From: an uncultured Verrucomicrobiota bacterium
GTDB lineage: Bacteria; Verrucomicrobiota; Verrucomicrobiia; Limisphaerales; UBA9464
Length of the DNA: 40,057 nt
Direction of reading: 5' to 3'
NCBI GenBank assembly: GCA_903854475.1
Contig: CAINWP010000035.1
Location: 1-40,057, forward strand
Below, piece after piece: positions 9,512 through 17,263 of the stretch. Under the pieces are notes generated by a model. The model saw only the letters and a list, made by a program, of their open reading frames with translations. It was not told the DNA's origin and did no database searches. Every line of letters begins with the position of its first letter. Positions within the stretch are counted from its first letter, which is position 1. Both the position numbers and the translations under genes were made by a program.

Positions 9512-10066
9512 TTAGACTCCGCTAGGGGGTGCCAGACTTCGGAGTCCGGACCCGAGGATTACCGAGGGCTCAAAGCCTGCATCCCATCTAGGAACGGCTT
9601 GATCTGACCTGTGTGGCTGGATCGCTGATGTCTGATGGCACGAGGGAATTACGGCGTCCCCGCAGAATTCGGCGCCCGCACCGCATTGTGGAAACGGAAG
9701 ACGGACCGGAGCCCACGTGGGAGCCTCCAAATTGAGGCCCCCCTGGATCACCGCCTGGGGAGAGCACGGGTTGGCCGGAGACGGAGATTCCGGACTGTTG
9801 GATTCCGGATCTTGGGCTGCGTTATGGAGACGTGAGGCTAAAATTGCAGTCCCATCGGCTTGTATCCCGCGGGAGGATTTAGACCGGGCGCAGCAGCCGT
9901 GGGAGGATTGGGTGAGTCCCGTGGGGGACTGCCGACCGCCGCTCAGAACCCCATGGCAATGGGCCACGCAGAACGATTGGGACACCAGCCAAACCCCGAG
10001 CATTATCGCCGCGAATGCGCGGAAATGTCTCGGTAGATGGGTGGTCGCCAATTTCATAACAGACAC
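9512..10066 (-). CDS. Small secreted Cys/His-rich protein leading the metal efflux operon
   Basis: A 184-residue protein with no family I can name. The first about 35 residues look like a signal peptide (RHFRAFAAIMLGVWLVSQSF) followed directly by CVAHCHG, and later GCCARS, CSPQ, CGAGAEFCG and SCHQ. The cysteines and histidines suggest metal binding or disulfides in the periplasm. The middle is Pro/Ser-rich and probably disordered. It is encoded on the same strand upstream of the efflux genes, so a role in metal sensing or delivery is plausible but unproven. The GTG at 10066 gives MSVMKLATTH; an ATG at 10057 would remove three residues. Confidence 0.65.
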   Translation of the reverse strand: MSVMKLATTHLPRHFRAFAAIMLGVWLVSQSFCVAHCHGVLSGGRQSPTGLTQSSHGCCARSKSSRGIQADGTAILASRLHNAAQDPESNSPESPSPANPCSPQAVIQGGLNLEAPTWAPVRLPFPQCGAGAEFCGDAVIPSCHQTSAIQPHRSDQAVPRWDAGFEPSVILGSGLRSLAPPSGV

Positions 10067-10116
10067 GAGATATCGGCCCTCATACCGGCAGCGTCAAGGA
10101 TCCTCCGGTCAGGATG

Positions 10117-10326
10117 TTATTGAATCAGGAAATTGTGAATGAAGCCGCAGTGGGCGCAAATGAAGGCATTCGCCACGCTTTCTTGCCATTCCGGTTGCAT
10201 GCCCGCTGGGCTGGCAGTTTCCAGACGCGCGCGCCGACGGTGAAACTGCTCGCGCGTGCACTGGAGGCAGCGCAAATGGTGTCCATCAATCTCAATCCGG
10301 GTGGGTTCGGCGTGCAGCAGTTTCAT
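10117..10326 (-). CDS. Small zinc-ribbon protein
   Basis: A 69-residue protein with two CxxC knuckles, CLQC at residues 20-23 and CAHC at 57-60 followed by G, separated by a basic stretch (REQFHRRRARLE). This is the layout of a small treble-clef/zinc-ribbon fold, and such proteins usually bind nucleic acid or other proteins. Start ATG at 10326. It is divergent from the LacI-type gene and about 50 bases upstream of the secreted Cys/His protein. A CCTGT-aatg-ACAGG inverted repeat at 10384-10397 lies about 60 bases upstream of its start and may be an operator. The function is unknown. Confidence 0.72.
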   Translation of the reverse strand: MKLLHAEPTRIEIDGHHLRCLQCTREQFHRRRARLETASPAGMQPEWQESVANAFICAHCGFIHNFLIQ

Positions 10327-10383
10327 GGGGGTGTTTCGACTGTAGGTGATGATGAGTGAATGTTCTAAAGTTTAATATGCCCC

Positions 10384-10397
10384 CCTGTAATGACAGG
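10384..10397. promoter_or_regulatory. Possible operator (inverted repeat) in divergent intergenic region
   Basis: CCTGT and ACAGG flank a 4-base spacer between the zinc-ribbon gene (minus) and the LacI-type regulator gene (plus). Its place between divergent genes fits an operator, but a 5-bp arm can occur by chance. Confidence 0.3.
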
Positions 10398-10536
10398 CTT
10401 CACTTCTCCAAGTGAGCCGCTGCATAAGAGGTCTTGATCCGCGGAGCTGCTTCGGACTTAATAGGTAAGATTCGTCGGTCCCAGGGTCCTGAGCGGCACG
10501 GTTCGTCGGATCTCCGGTTTTCCGAATTACTGTTTT

Positions 10537-11562
10537 ATGGTACGTTTGAAGGACATCGCTGCGGTGGGGGGAGTTTCGGTCATGACGGTGTCCAAGGCGC
10601 TGCGCGACAAGCCGGATCTGTCCGCTGGCACCAAGTTGCGCATCCAGGCGTTGGCGCAACAGATGGGTTATGTGCCCGACGCCTCGGCCAGCGGTCTGAG
10701 AAACCGCAAGACCCGCCTCTTAGGGTTAGTGATTCCGGCACCGACCGATCCGATCTATTCGCGGGTGCTATTGGCTTTGGAGAGTACGGCCTATGAACGG
10801 GGTTTTGACCTGCTGTTGGCTCATTCGTTGGGCCAAGTGGATCGCGAAGATTCGGTGATCCGGCGTTTTATGTCTCGCCGTGTAGATGGTATTTTCATCG
10901 CTCCGGTCTATCGGATGGAATCCACGGCTCCGATTTTTAATGATCTCCTCAAACAGGGTATTCCAACTGTATTGCTCGGCCAGAGGGCTCCCTTTTGCGA
11001 ACAGTTTGTCAATGTCGAGACCGATGATCTCGGTGCATCTGAAGCGGTCACGCGACATCTGATCTCGTTGGGACATCGTCGGATCGCCTTCTTTGCGGGT
11101 CCGTCTTATTCACCTTGGGCGCAGGAGCGGATCGAGGGTTACCGTCGGGGATTGCGCGATGCTGGAATTCCATTAGAAGACCGTCTGGTGTTCCATGCCG
11201 GTTCCACCTTGGAGGAGGGCGCTTCAGCGGCCCTGCAGTACATCCAAGAAAACCCCGAAGCCACAGCGATTCAAGGCGTGAACGACTTGGTAGCCATCGG
11301 GGCCGCGGAGACCTTGCTCAACCAAGGTGTCCGCATTCCTCATGACCTGAGTGTGGCGGGGTTTGGCAATGTCTTGGTCAGCGAATTCTTTCGCGTACCG
11401 CTTACCACCGTTCGCCAACCCAAGCTTCGATTAGGTTCGGTTGCCATGGAACTGATGCGCAAGCTGCTGGAGGGTGAGCGGCCGGCATCGGTGCGTATTC
11501 CTGCCGAATTGGAATTAAGAGCCAGTACCGGGCCAGTGCCGACCCGGTTGCCGGGTGCTTAG
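10537..11562 (+). CDS. LacI-family transcriptional regulator
   Basis: A 341-residue repressor/activator with an N-terminal LacI helix-turn-helix (VRLKDIAAVGGVSVMTVSKAL, residues 2-22) and hinge helix near residues 45-58. A periplasmic-binding-protein-like effector domain starts at LLGLVIPAPTDPIY. The C-terminal part has the usual LSVAGFGN and LTTVRQP motifs (about residues 285 and 305). The family binds operators as a dimer and responds to sugars or nucleosides; which one cannot be told here. Adjacent genes on the plus strand do not form an operon with it. The nearest plausible target is the secreted CBM9-like gene, whose start region carries a palindrome (14401-14414), but this link is speculative. 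ATG at 10537. Confidence 0.93.
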   Translation: MVRLKDIAAVGGVSVMTVSKALRDKPDLSAGTKLRIQALAQQMGYVPDASASGLRNRKTRLLGLVIPAPTDPIYSRVLLALESTAYERGFDLLLAHSLGQVDREDSVIRRFMSRRVDGIFIAPVYRMESTAPIFNDLLKQGIPTVLLGQRAPFCEQFVNVETDDLGASEAVTRHLISLGHRRIAFFAGPSYSPWAQERIEGYRRGLRDAGIPLEDRLVFHAGSTLEEGASAALQYIQENPEATAIQGVNDLVAIGAAETLLNQGVRIPHDLSVAGFGNVLVSEFFRVPLTTVRQPKLRLGSVAMELMRKLLEGERPASVRIPAELELRASTGPVPTRLPGA

Positions 11563-11968
11563 TCGATTAGGGTGTTGGCGGCAGTCGCCGAGCCGGGGAA
11601 TGAGGGAACCAGGTTAGGCAACGATTCTTGATCGTTTCGGGATGAGCTCGATTTGGGGTCGTGAACGTCACCTCTGATGCCAAGCGACACCGTTGGAAGC
11701 TGACCCAAAGCACCTGAAATTCGGCAAAAGTTCAGCTTGTTCCCGGTTCCCGCTCACTAGGAACCCCGATGTCCACCATCCCCGGAATAGGTCCAATAGA
11801 TGTCCCGCATCCGCTTGATGGATTTCCACTGGACCGAACCTTCTAAAGGAGCGACGAGACCGCCAACAGATACTGCCTGTCCCGCCATCATTGGATTCGT
11901 GATCGGAGAAATATAAACGGAGCCATTCCGCCGTATCGGTCCTGTTTTTCCATCGGGTGCGGTCACCT
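11563..11968. other. Non-coding stretch downstream of LacI gene
   Basis: About 400 bases lie between the LacI-type stop and the repeat cluster. I see no convincing gene, terminator or promoter. A short open frame on the minus strand (152 codons, 12215-11757) is made by the repeats further right and is not taken as a gene. Confidence 0.5.
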
Positions 11969-12017
11969 GCGGCGCTTTCGTAGAAATCGCCCTACCTCGG
12001 AAGCGCATGGGTGAGGC
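11969..12017 (+). repeat. Intergenic repeat A, copy 1
   Basis: A 49-base unit beginning GCGGCGCTTTCG and ending GGGTGAGGC, repeated at the same length at 12158-12206 with only a few mismatches. Its CCCTACCTCGG core (11990-12000) is the reverse complement of the core of repeat B copy 1 (12028-12038), so A and B can pair as a hairpin with a 27-base loop. Confidence 0.75.
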
Positions 12018-12018
12018 C

Positions 12019-12059
12019 GATCCTGCTCCGAGGTAGGGACTGATCTCTGAGCGGTCCGT
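12019..12059 (+). repeat. Intergenic repeat B, copy 1
   Basis: A 41-base unit starting GATCCTGCTCC and ending GAGCGGTCCGT, repeated at 12075-12115 with about four mismatches. It carries CCGAGGTAGGG, complementary to the core of repeat A. Confidence 0.75.
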
Positions 12060-12074
12060 CCCCACCGACGTTCC

Positions 12075-12115
12075 GATCCTGCTCCAAGGTAGGGACCGAT
12101 CTCCGAGCGGTCCGT
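12075..12115 (+). repeat. Intergenic repeat B, copy 2
   Basis: Second 41-base copy of repeat B. Its core CCAAGGTAGGG pairs, with one mismatch, with the CCCTACCTCGG core of repeat A copy 2 at 12179-12189. Confidence 0.75.
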
Positions 12116-12162
12116 GACTGCGGCGGTCCATGTCTGCGGCTGTCCTTGTCTGCGGACGCGGC
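12115..12162 (+). repeat. Three 16-bp tandem units
   Basis: Three imperfect 16-base units (12115-12130, 12131-12146, 12147-12162), each built on TG-x-CTGCGG and, in the first two, GTCC, fill the gap between repeat B copy 2 and repeat A copy 2. Confidence 0.5.
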
Positions 12163-12206
12163 GCTTTCGGAGAAATCGCCCTACCTCGGAGGTGTTTGGG
12201 TGAGGC
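12158..12206 (+). repeat. Intergenic repeat A, copy 2
   Basis: Second 49-base copy of repeat A, closing an A-B-B-A arrangement. The repeats create long open frames on the minus strand with repeated peptides such as SEVGRFLRKRR; these are best read as translation of non-coding repeats. Confidence 0.75.
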
Positions 12207-12486
12207 ACGCAACATTTAGCTTTTAATAACAAAAGACGCTCGAGGTTATATTGTGGTCGTTCGGTCATGGCTCGAGCGGTTGTTTTTTTGGTTAACACTT
12301 TCTACACTGCAGCTTTGACCGGACATCATTATCACTTTAAGAAAGGCCGATTGCTCCATAGGGCCGAGTAGGGACGGCCGGTTTTCCAGCCGCCCCTCTC
12401 GCAGAAACGGACTACTAATAGGGATTTGATTATCGCGCTCTGCGGTTATAGCGGCGCCTATATAAGTTATCCGTGACGACGGAGAC
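12207..12486. other. AT-richer non-coding stretch
   Basis: About 280 bases downstream of the CBM9-like gene, visibly richer in A and T than its surroundings. I see no gene in it. No strong terminator stem followed by a T-run was found for the minus-strand gene ending at 12487. Confidence 0.5.
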
Positions 12487-14394
12487 CTAGTTGGACTTAA
12501 CCCGGTAGAATCGGGCGGATTCGGTAGGAGACGAAACCGTGAGGGGACTGGCGCCCGTTTCATTGAAAAACGTTCCATTCACGCTATCAGTGCTCTGGAG
12601 TGTCCCTCCGGAATAAGTGATGGTAACGCCAGTGGTGCTTCGGGTGATGGTAATCTTGGGCGGCGTGGTGGTTTTACCGATGGCGTAATCGATGGTGTTA
12701 AGAAGCAGTGTCTTGCCGTCTTCAGTGAGAAAACTCAGCTCCGGTGTCCAGTTGGCCACCAGGCTGGCGGCTTGGCCGAAAAAGAGCCCAATTCGTTTAT
12801 TCGGAACCGTGCTTCCGTCCACCAACTTATCACCCTTTTCGTAAACGAAAAGGGTGGGGTAGGTGCCATCTGACAGGGCGCTAGCAATCACATCAGCGTC
12901 GGCCGATGGCTTGCCATAGTTGAAGCTATACGGAGTATTGTACACCTTGGCTTTAGCCGGGAGGCCTTTGGCCATGGGATGTGCGGCATTACGAATGTAG
13001 AGAGAATCGACGGCATCCTTGAGGCTCGCTGGCTGGTCGTTTTCGGTTCGCCCTGTGTTCCCAAAATAGGAGAACTCATTCGAATAGTCCGCCGGATGCT
13101 CGGTCCACTCCGCATTGTCCCACATGTAGGCTTCCGCCGATATGACTGGGATATTGGAATCGCGGAGAATGAATTTTTGGACGGCGGGATCCCCGATTGG
13201 CTCCAGTACTGATCCCGAACCGATCGTTTCGGAAATGAAGACCACATCCTGCCCTACGATGGCGTTGCGCATTTCATCCGGCGGACCGCCCGATTGAAAT
13301 ACGGTTACCGTGTACCCCTTGGCTTGAAGCAGGGCAATCAATGCCGGATCGGAATTGATGGGAGACGCGGAGGAAGATGTCATGAAGAGAACCTTCCCGG
13401 ACGATTTTTGATTCTCGTCATAACCGAAGATGATTTCCCCGGTGCCGGCATGGGACAACCGTCCGTTGCCATCAATGATGAACGGATGGTTTTCGGCGTC
13501 CGTGCGCCAAACCTGAGCGGCCTTATCTTCGGTCGAGAGGGTACCCAGGTAATCAGCATCCACTCCTTTGTACCGTTGACGATTTGCCCAAAAATACTGG
13601 ATTTCGAGATCCTGGCTGCGGGATTTGTCCCCATTAGCCCCGGGGCCTTTTTTGTCGTCGTCATCGAGTCCGATGTTGAAACCCATCCGGTATCCGTTGC
13701 GCAGTTTGTTGCCGGCAGTTGGACTCTCAAACATCCGTTTGGTAAAACGGGCCTCCATCTGCCAACCGCCGGTGACGGCCGCGCCCTTACCGAAAACATC
13801 CCCACTGGCTCCGTATTTCCAGTCGACTTCACTGGCCCATCCTTGGCTTCCTTTGGCTCCAGCGTTCTCATCCCACGCGGAAAGCCGCCCCTCGAAGTTG
13901 ACGTAGCTGTGGCCGCCGACCGGATCCTTTGAACTGTCGGTGTTGTTGTCAAATCCGTCCGCAAGCGCGTCCGTTACAATTTCAATGGCATCGTCCTTCC
14001 AGAAACTTCCATTTGGATCATCGCTATTGACGACGTCGTCTTGGGCCTTGATGCCGACATAGAGGTAGTTGTCGTCATGGGCTAGCCAAAAGGTAAAGTT
14101 GGAGTCTTGTGCATTGTCCCAAGCTCGATCCTCTGGCCAGTTCAGGATCCAGGCGCTCACCCCGGGTGTCACCGTCACTCCGGCGAAGCCGCCGTACTCA
14201 TTCAGGCCCAACGTTCCGTCCGCCTTGATGGAGTCATTCGCTACCTTGGGAACCATAAGGGTGGTTCTTGCCTTTTCCGACCAGGGGCCCGCCGAAGCGG
14301 GGTCGAACGTTGCCAGGTCAAGGGCTTGTGAAAATGCGATGCAGGGAAATAACATCGCCGCAGTTGCAATTGGGATTCTTTGTAGGTTTTTCAT
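12487..14394 (-). CDS. Secreted protein with CBM9-like and ThuA/GATase-like domains
   Basis: A 635-residue exported protein. Residues 1-22 (MKNLQRIPIATAAMLFPCIAFSQ) are a signal peptide. Residues about 50-285 resemble a family 9 carbohydrate-binding / DOMON-type beta-sandwich: KADGTLGLNEYGG, FWLAHDDNYLYVGIKAQDD, WKDDAIEIVTD and the NFEGRLSAWDE strand region. Residues about 335-560 begin KVLFMTSSSAS and look like a ThuA / class I amidotransferase-like flavodoxin fold (LLQAKGYTVTVFQSG, VVFISETIGSGS, HPMAKGLP). The last about 60 residues form a short beta domain ending ARFYRVKSN, common at the C-terminus of verrucomicrobial secreted proteins. A role in polysaccharide binding or breakdown outside the cell is inferred; no glycosidase active site is evident. 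A perfect palindrome lies just upstream of the ATG. Confidence 0.78.
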   Translation of the reverse strand: MKNLQRIPIATAAMLFPCIAFSQALDLATFDPASAGPWSEKARTTLMVPKVANDSIKADGTLGLNEYGGFAGVTVTPGVSAWILNWPEDRAWDNAQDSNFTFWLAHDDNYLYVGIKAQDDVVNSDDPNGSFWKDDAIEIVTDALADGFDNNTDSSKDPVGGHSYVNFEGRLSAWDENAGAKGSQGWASEVDWKYGASGDVFGKGAAVTGGWQMEARFTKRMFESPTAGNKLRNGYRMGFNIGLDDDDKKGPGANGDKSRSQDLEIQYFWANRQRYKGVDADYLGTLSTEDKAAQVWRTDAENHPFIIDGNGRLSHAGTGEIIFGYDENQKSSGKVLFMTSSSASPINSDPALIALLQAKGYTVTVFQSGGPPDEMRNAIVGQDVVFISETIGSGSVLEPIGDPAVQKFILRDSNIPVISAEAYMWDNAEWTEHPADYSNEFSYFGNTGRTENDQPASLKDAVDSLYIRNAAHPMAKGLPAKAKVYNTPYSFNYGKPSADADVIASALSDGTYPTLFVYEKGDKLVDGSTVPNKRIGLFFGQAASLVANWTPELSFLTEDGKTLLLNTIDYAIGKTTTPPKITITRSTTGVTITYSGGTLQSTDSVNGTFFNETGASPLTVSSPTESARFYRVKSN

Positions 14395-14400
14395 TGTTTA

Positions 14401-14414
14401 TTTGAGTACTCAAA
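14401..14414. promoter_or_regulatory. Perfect 14-bp palindrome, candidate operator
   Basis: TTTGAGTACTCAAA is its own reverse complement and lies six bases upstream of the ATG of the CBM9-like gene, where a ribosome site would be expected. Such a site would let a dimeric regulator (for example of the LacI type) block transcription or translation. Confidence 0.45.
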
Positions 14415-14998
14415 ACCGAATACCTTGAGACGCTTTGTAAACGGCAATGCGGAGATCATTGCTGCAAAGTATTAGGTGGGGAGTTTTTGAGGATTAATAA
14501 AACCTTAAGTAGCGTCAAGTCTTAAAATTAAAAGATCGGTGGGATTTTCCGGGCGAATTCATCTGGATTTGGGGAGGGGGTAATGGACCAGTGACGTTTC
14601 CAGGTTTGGATACCTTGTAGGAGTGGGTTGCCCTTGAAAGATCTGATCTCGGCGAAGGGCCCGCTCGTCCCAGTGTGTATTTTCTCTGGTCGTGGCTTCC
14701 CTCGCGGTTCATTCCCCCTCAGCCCTTCAGCACCGCAGGGGGCGTCCCGAAGAGTTGTTGTTTATCTAAGCCTTCAGCCATGCCTCCGTCGAAGCAACTT
14801 GCGTGGAGGTGTCAGATCACTGAAACAGACGCCGCATCGTGCCGCACGCGGTAGAGCTTGAGCTTCGAGGTCGTGACATCGTCTATAACTTTGCTCAGGC
14901 CGTGTCTAAGGCGCTGCTCGACCCAGAACCGATGTGCTTGCTGCAGCGCGTCGGTTTCTAACAGGAAACGGGGAAAACGGGCCCGATGAGGATTCGCC
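14415..14998. other. Long non-coding stretch upstream of CBM9-like gene
   Basis: About 580 bases with no gene I can support. The first 120 bases are AT-rich and may hold the promoter of the minus-strand CBM9-like gene. On the minus strand, 14990-14812 reads as an open frame containing ETDALQQAHRFWVEQRLRHG, which looks more protein-like than the rest and may be a gene relic; I cannot assign it. Confidence 0.4.
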
Positions 14999-15160
14999 CC
15001 CGATTCCGCGTTGGAAGGAAAGTCTTTGCCGGGCGAATTTTTTCGCAAGACGATGCGCGAGCCAGGTGTGGGCCGGTTGGAGGCTCGTAACGAGCGAGGA
15101 ACGAAGCTCTTGCGGAAGAAGACTTGATAAGGACGACCCTTCCGACGGAAGCGTTTTGGC
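14999..15160 (+). repeat. Dispersed repeat, copy 2
   Basis: The reverse complement of this stretch aligns with 101-270. It ends exactly at the stop codon of the alpha/beta hydrolase gene. Open frames exist on both strands but differ between the copies by frameshifts, which suggests conservation at the DNA or RNA level. Confidence 0.6.
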
Positions 15161-16036
15161 TTAGCGCCAACGTTGGGTTTTCAGCCAAGCTAGCAAGTCA
15201 GCGGTCCACACGTGAGGGTTCTCGAAGGTCGGTGGCTTGGCACCGAGTCCGATTCCGTGGGGTTTTCCATCATAGAGGTGTAACTCAAAGGGAACCTTGT
15301 ATCGCCGACAGGCAGTGGCGAAGGCCATGGAGTTTTCGATGGGCACTGCCCCGTCATCCCGCAATGACCAGATGAAAACCGGCGGAGTTGTAGTGCTGAC
15401 CCTGTTTTCGTTTGAAAGATCCTCGATCAATTCAGACGAAGGGTTCTCTCCCAAAAGATTGCGGCGGGATCCCGCATGACTGAAGGGGCCCATAGAGATG
15501 ACCGCATAGCAGAGAACCCCCAGATTTGGCCGGCTGCTCATGCGTTCCACCAGGTCGGACGACTGGGCGTTGCCTCCGTCATGGTGAGTGAGGAGTGTGG
15601 AGGCCAAGTGCCCTCCGGCACTGCTTCCCATAATCCCAATCCGGTCGGGATCAACCCCCCATTCCGCGGCGTGGGCCCGGACCCAACGAACGGCCCTGGC
15701 CGCATCCTGAAGCATCGAAGGGTGACGGTACCCCTGGCTACCGAGCCGGTATTTAACCACGAATCCGTGTATGCCCTCTCGATTCAGGAACAGCGCATAA
15801 TCTCGGCCCTCGTGGCCCGCCAGTCCTCCGTAACCCCCTCCGGGCAAGATGACCATGGCAGGCTGGGCCTGTGAGCTTCGGGCTGCCGGGTAGGGAGTGA
15901 GGGTGGGGATGTCAGCGTCGTTGGTTCCGCGGGATCCGGGGACCGTCCCAGCAGGCCAGAGGGGCAGGGTGATGGAATCGGCTCGGAGCAAGCCCAAGAT
16001 CAGGGAAGCGCCCACCAAGAATTGGAAGGGGGACAT
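15161..16036 (-). CDS. Secreted alpha/beta hydrolase (acetyl esterase / BD-FAE-like)
   Basis: A 291-residue hydrolase of the esterase/lipase (Aes, BD-FAE) type. From the ATG at 16036 the protein begins MSPFQFLVGASLILGLLRADS, a signal peptide. The oxyanion-hole stretch ILPGGGYGGLAGHEG precedes the nucleophile elbow GIMGSSAGGHLAS, which holds the catalytic serine. The acid lies in WSLRDDGAVP, and the histidine is in DGKPHGIGLG. Relatives deacetylate xylan or other plant polysaccharides, which would suit the neighbouring CBM9-like secreted protein, but the substrate is not visible from sequence. A GTG at 16078 would add 14 residues ahead of the signal peptide and is less likely. Confidence 0.88.
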   Translation of the reverse strand: MSPFQFLVGASLILGLLRADSITLPLWPAGTVPGSRGTNDADIPTLTPYPAARSSQAQPAMVILPGGGYGGLAGHEGRDYALFLNREGIHGFVVKYRLGSQGYRHPSMLQDAARAVRWVRAHAAEWGVDPDRIGIMGSSAGGHLASTLLTHHDGGNAQSSDLVERMSSRPNLGVLCYAVISMGPFSHAGSRRNLLGENPSSELIEDLSNENRVSTTTPPVFIWSLRDDGAVPIENSMAFATACRRYKVPFELHLYDGKPHGIGLGAKPPTFENPHVWTADLLAWLKTQRWR

Positions 16037-16105
16037 GTTGCTGGGGAATTTGACCAAATCTGTGTAGTAAGGAATCACAATTCCATTGCGCGCGTCCGGA
16101 CCGAG

Positions 16106-16678
16106 TTATCTTAAGAAGTCCCGTTCCTCAGGCCGCACGACCAACACCGGACAGGAGGCATGCCGGACGATCTTCTCAGCCACACTGCCCATGAGCATGT
16201 GTGGCAAACCGGTTCGGCCATGGGTGGTCAGCACTAACAAATCGACGCCGAGTTCTGAGACAGCACTGACCACCTCGTGCCAGGGGCGGCCAACACGGAC
16301 AAGGACCTCGGTCTGGCGAGCCGAATCCATACTGGAAGCTCTCTCGAGCAAATGCTTGCGCGCGGCATTCACTTGAAGCGCTTCATCTTCTGGAGAATAG
16401 GCCGGTATATAGCCATATTCAGGCGGTAAAGCCATGGGTTCGAGGACGTGAAGAAGGGTTACGCGGCTCTGGAATGTCGACGCGAATGCATCGGCATATT
16501 CGATCGCCTTTTTGGAGGCGGCGGAGAAATCGGTTGGCACCAGAATGTGGCGAGGATGCACACGGCTGACGGGCTCGAGTGGCAATGAATGCACAGCCCG
16601 CTGCCCGGTGGGCGGGGAGACCAAGAGGTGTGTGGCAGCGGTGTCCGGTGGGCTGGCTTGAGTGTGTGGTTTTTTCAT
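16106..16678 (-). CDS. Universal stress protein (UspA family)
   Basis: A 190-residue protein with a single UspA domain beginning at RHILVPTDFSAASKKAIEYA. The ATP-binding signature GRTGLPHMLMGSVAEK (G-x2-G-x9-G-S) is intact, followed by the final strand CPVLVVRP. About 40 residues before the domain are Pro/Thr-rich and have no known role. UspA proteins with this motif bind ATP and help cells survive starvation or oxidative stress. The ATG at 16678 (MKKPHTQ) is chosen because upstream in-frame sequence overlaps the CBM48 gene. The gene follows the CBM48 gene by 23 bases and is probably co-transcribed, which hints at a link to energy or glycogen state. Confidence 0.88.
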   Translation of the reverse strand: MKKPHTQASPPDTAATHLLVSPPTGQRAVHSLPLEPVSRVHPRHILVPTDFSAASKKAIEYADAFASTFQSRVTLLHVLEPMALPPEYGYIPAYSPEDEALQVNAARKHLLERASSMDSARQTEVLVRVGRPWHEVVSAVSELGVDLLVLTTHGRTGLPHMLMGSVAEKIVRHASCPVLVVRPEERDFLR

Positions 16679-16701
16679 GGATGGGTCGGATTGATGCCTC
16701 G

Positions 16702-17016
16702 TTATCGGACGGTCACGCAGCAATTGATGCCGCCAAAGGGGTTGGAGACGGTGACCGCCGATCCCGGGTCGGCGATCCACTTGCCATCCACCACGAAGAG
16801 GTATTCGTAGATGCCCGGCTTCACCTCCAAGGTTTTGGACCAACGCCCCTTGCCCAGCGGGACCATGGGTGTGGCCGATGGATGCCAATCGTTGAACGTC
16901 CCGGCGATCGCTACCATGCAGGCTTCTGAATCATGGAAGTTGAACGTCATCGGACGGTGATCCGTGAGAGATGTTTCGTTCGTGGAGGGGCTTTTGGAGG
17001 CGGGCTTGGATTTCAT
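16702..17016 (-). CDS. Glycogen-binding (CBM48/AMPK-beta-like) domain protein
   Basis: A 104-residue protein made of one CBM48/isoamylase-early-set domain: VAIAGTFNDWHPSATPM, then KGRWSKTLEVKPGIYEYLFVVDGKWIADPG and NPFGGINCCVTV. These residues (the W of FNDW, GxYEYxFxVDG, and W..DP) match the carbohydrate-binding beta-sandwich found in AMPK beta subunits and glycogen-branching enzymes. It has no catalytic domain and no signal peptide, so it is a free cytoplasmic glucan-binding module, perhaps a scaffold or sensor. The first about 25 residues are Ser/Lys-rich linker. ATG at 17016; a GTG at 17067 would add 17 residues. It is divergent from the radical SAM gene across about 250 bases that must hold both promoters. 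Confidence 0.85.
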   Translation of the reverse strand: MKSKPASKSPSTNETSLTDHRPMTFNFHDSEACMVAIAGTFNDWHPSATPMVPLGKGRWSKTLEVKPGIYEYLFVVDGKWIADPGSAVTVSNPFGGINCCVTVR

Positions 17017-17263
17017 GGATGGTATGGAACCGATACAGTGTTCGATGACAGCGTGCTCTTTGGCCACGCGTTGCTTGTTCTAGGCGTAACCAATTTTGTG
17101 GAATTGCAGCCGGCCGTCGCTGTCTTGGGCGGGACTGCAAAATCGGAGTCACACCCTGCAAATGGAGGAGGGCAGCGTGGAAGTGTCTCAGTCCAGATTT
17201 TGGAATGACAACCCGCTACCGTCAGAAGTGGTAAGATGGCGTCGGGAACTTTGGGAAAATTTT

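Noticed and set aside
11757-12298. Open frames of 111-152 codons on the minus strand
   Set aside because: They are produced by the A/B repeats, with repeated peptides and no domain, and differ in frame between the copies.
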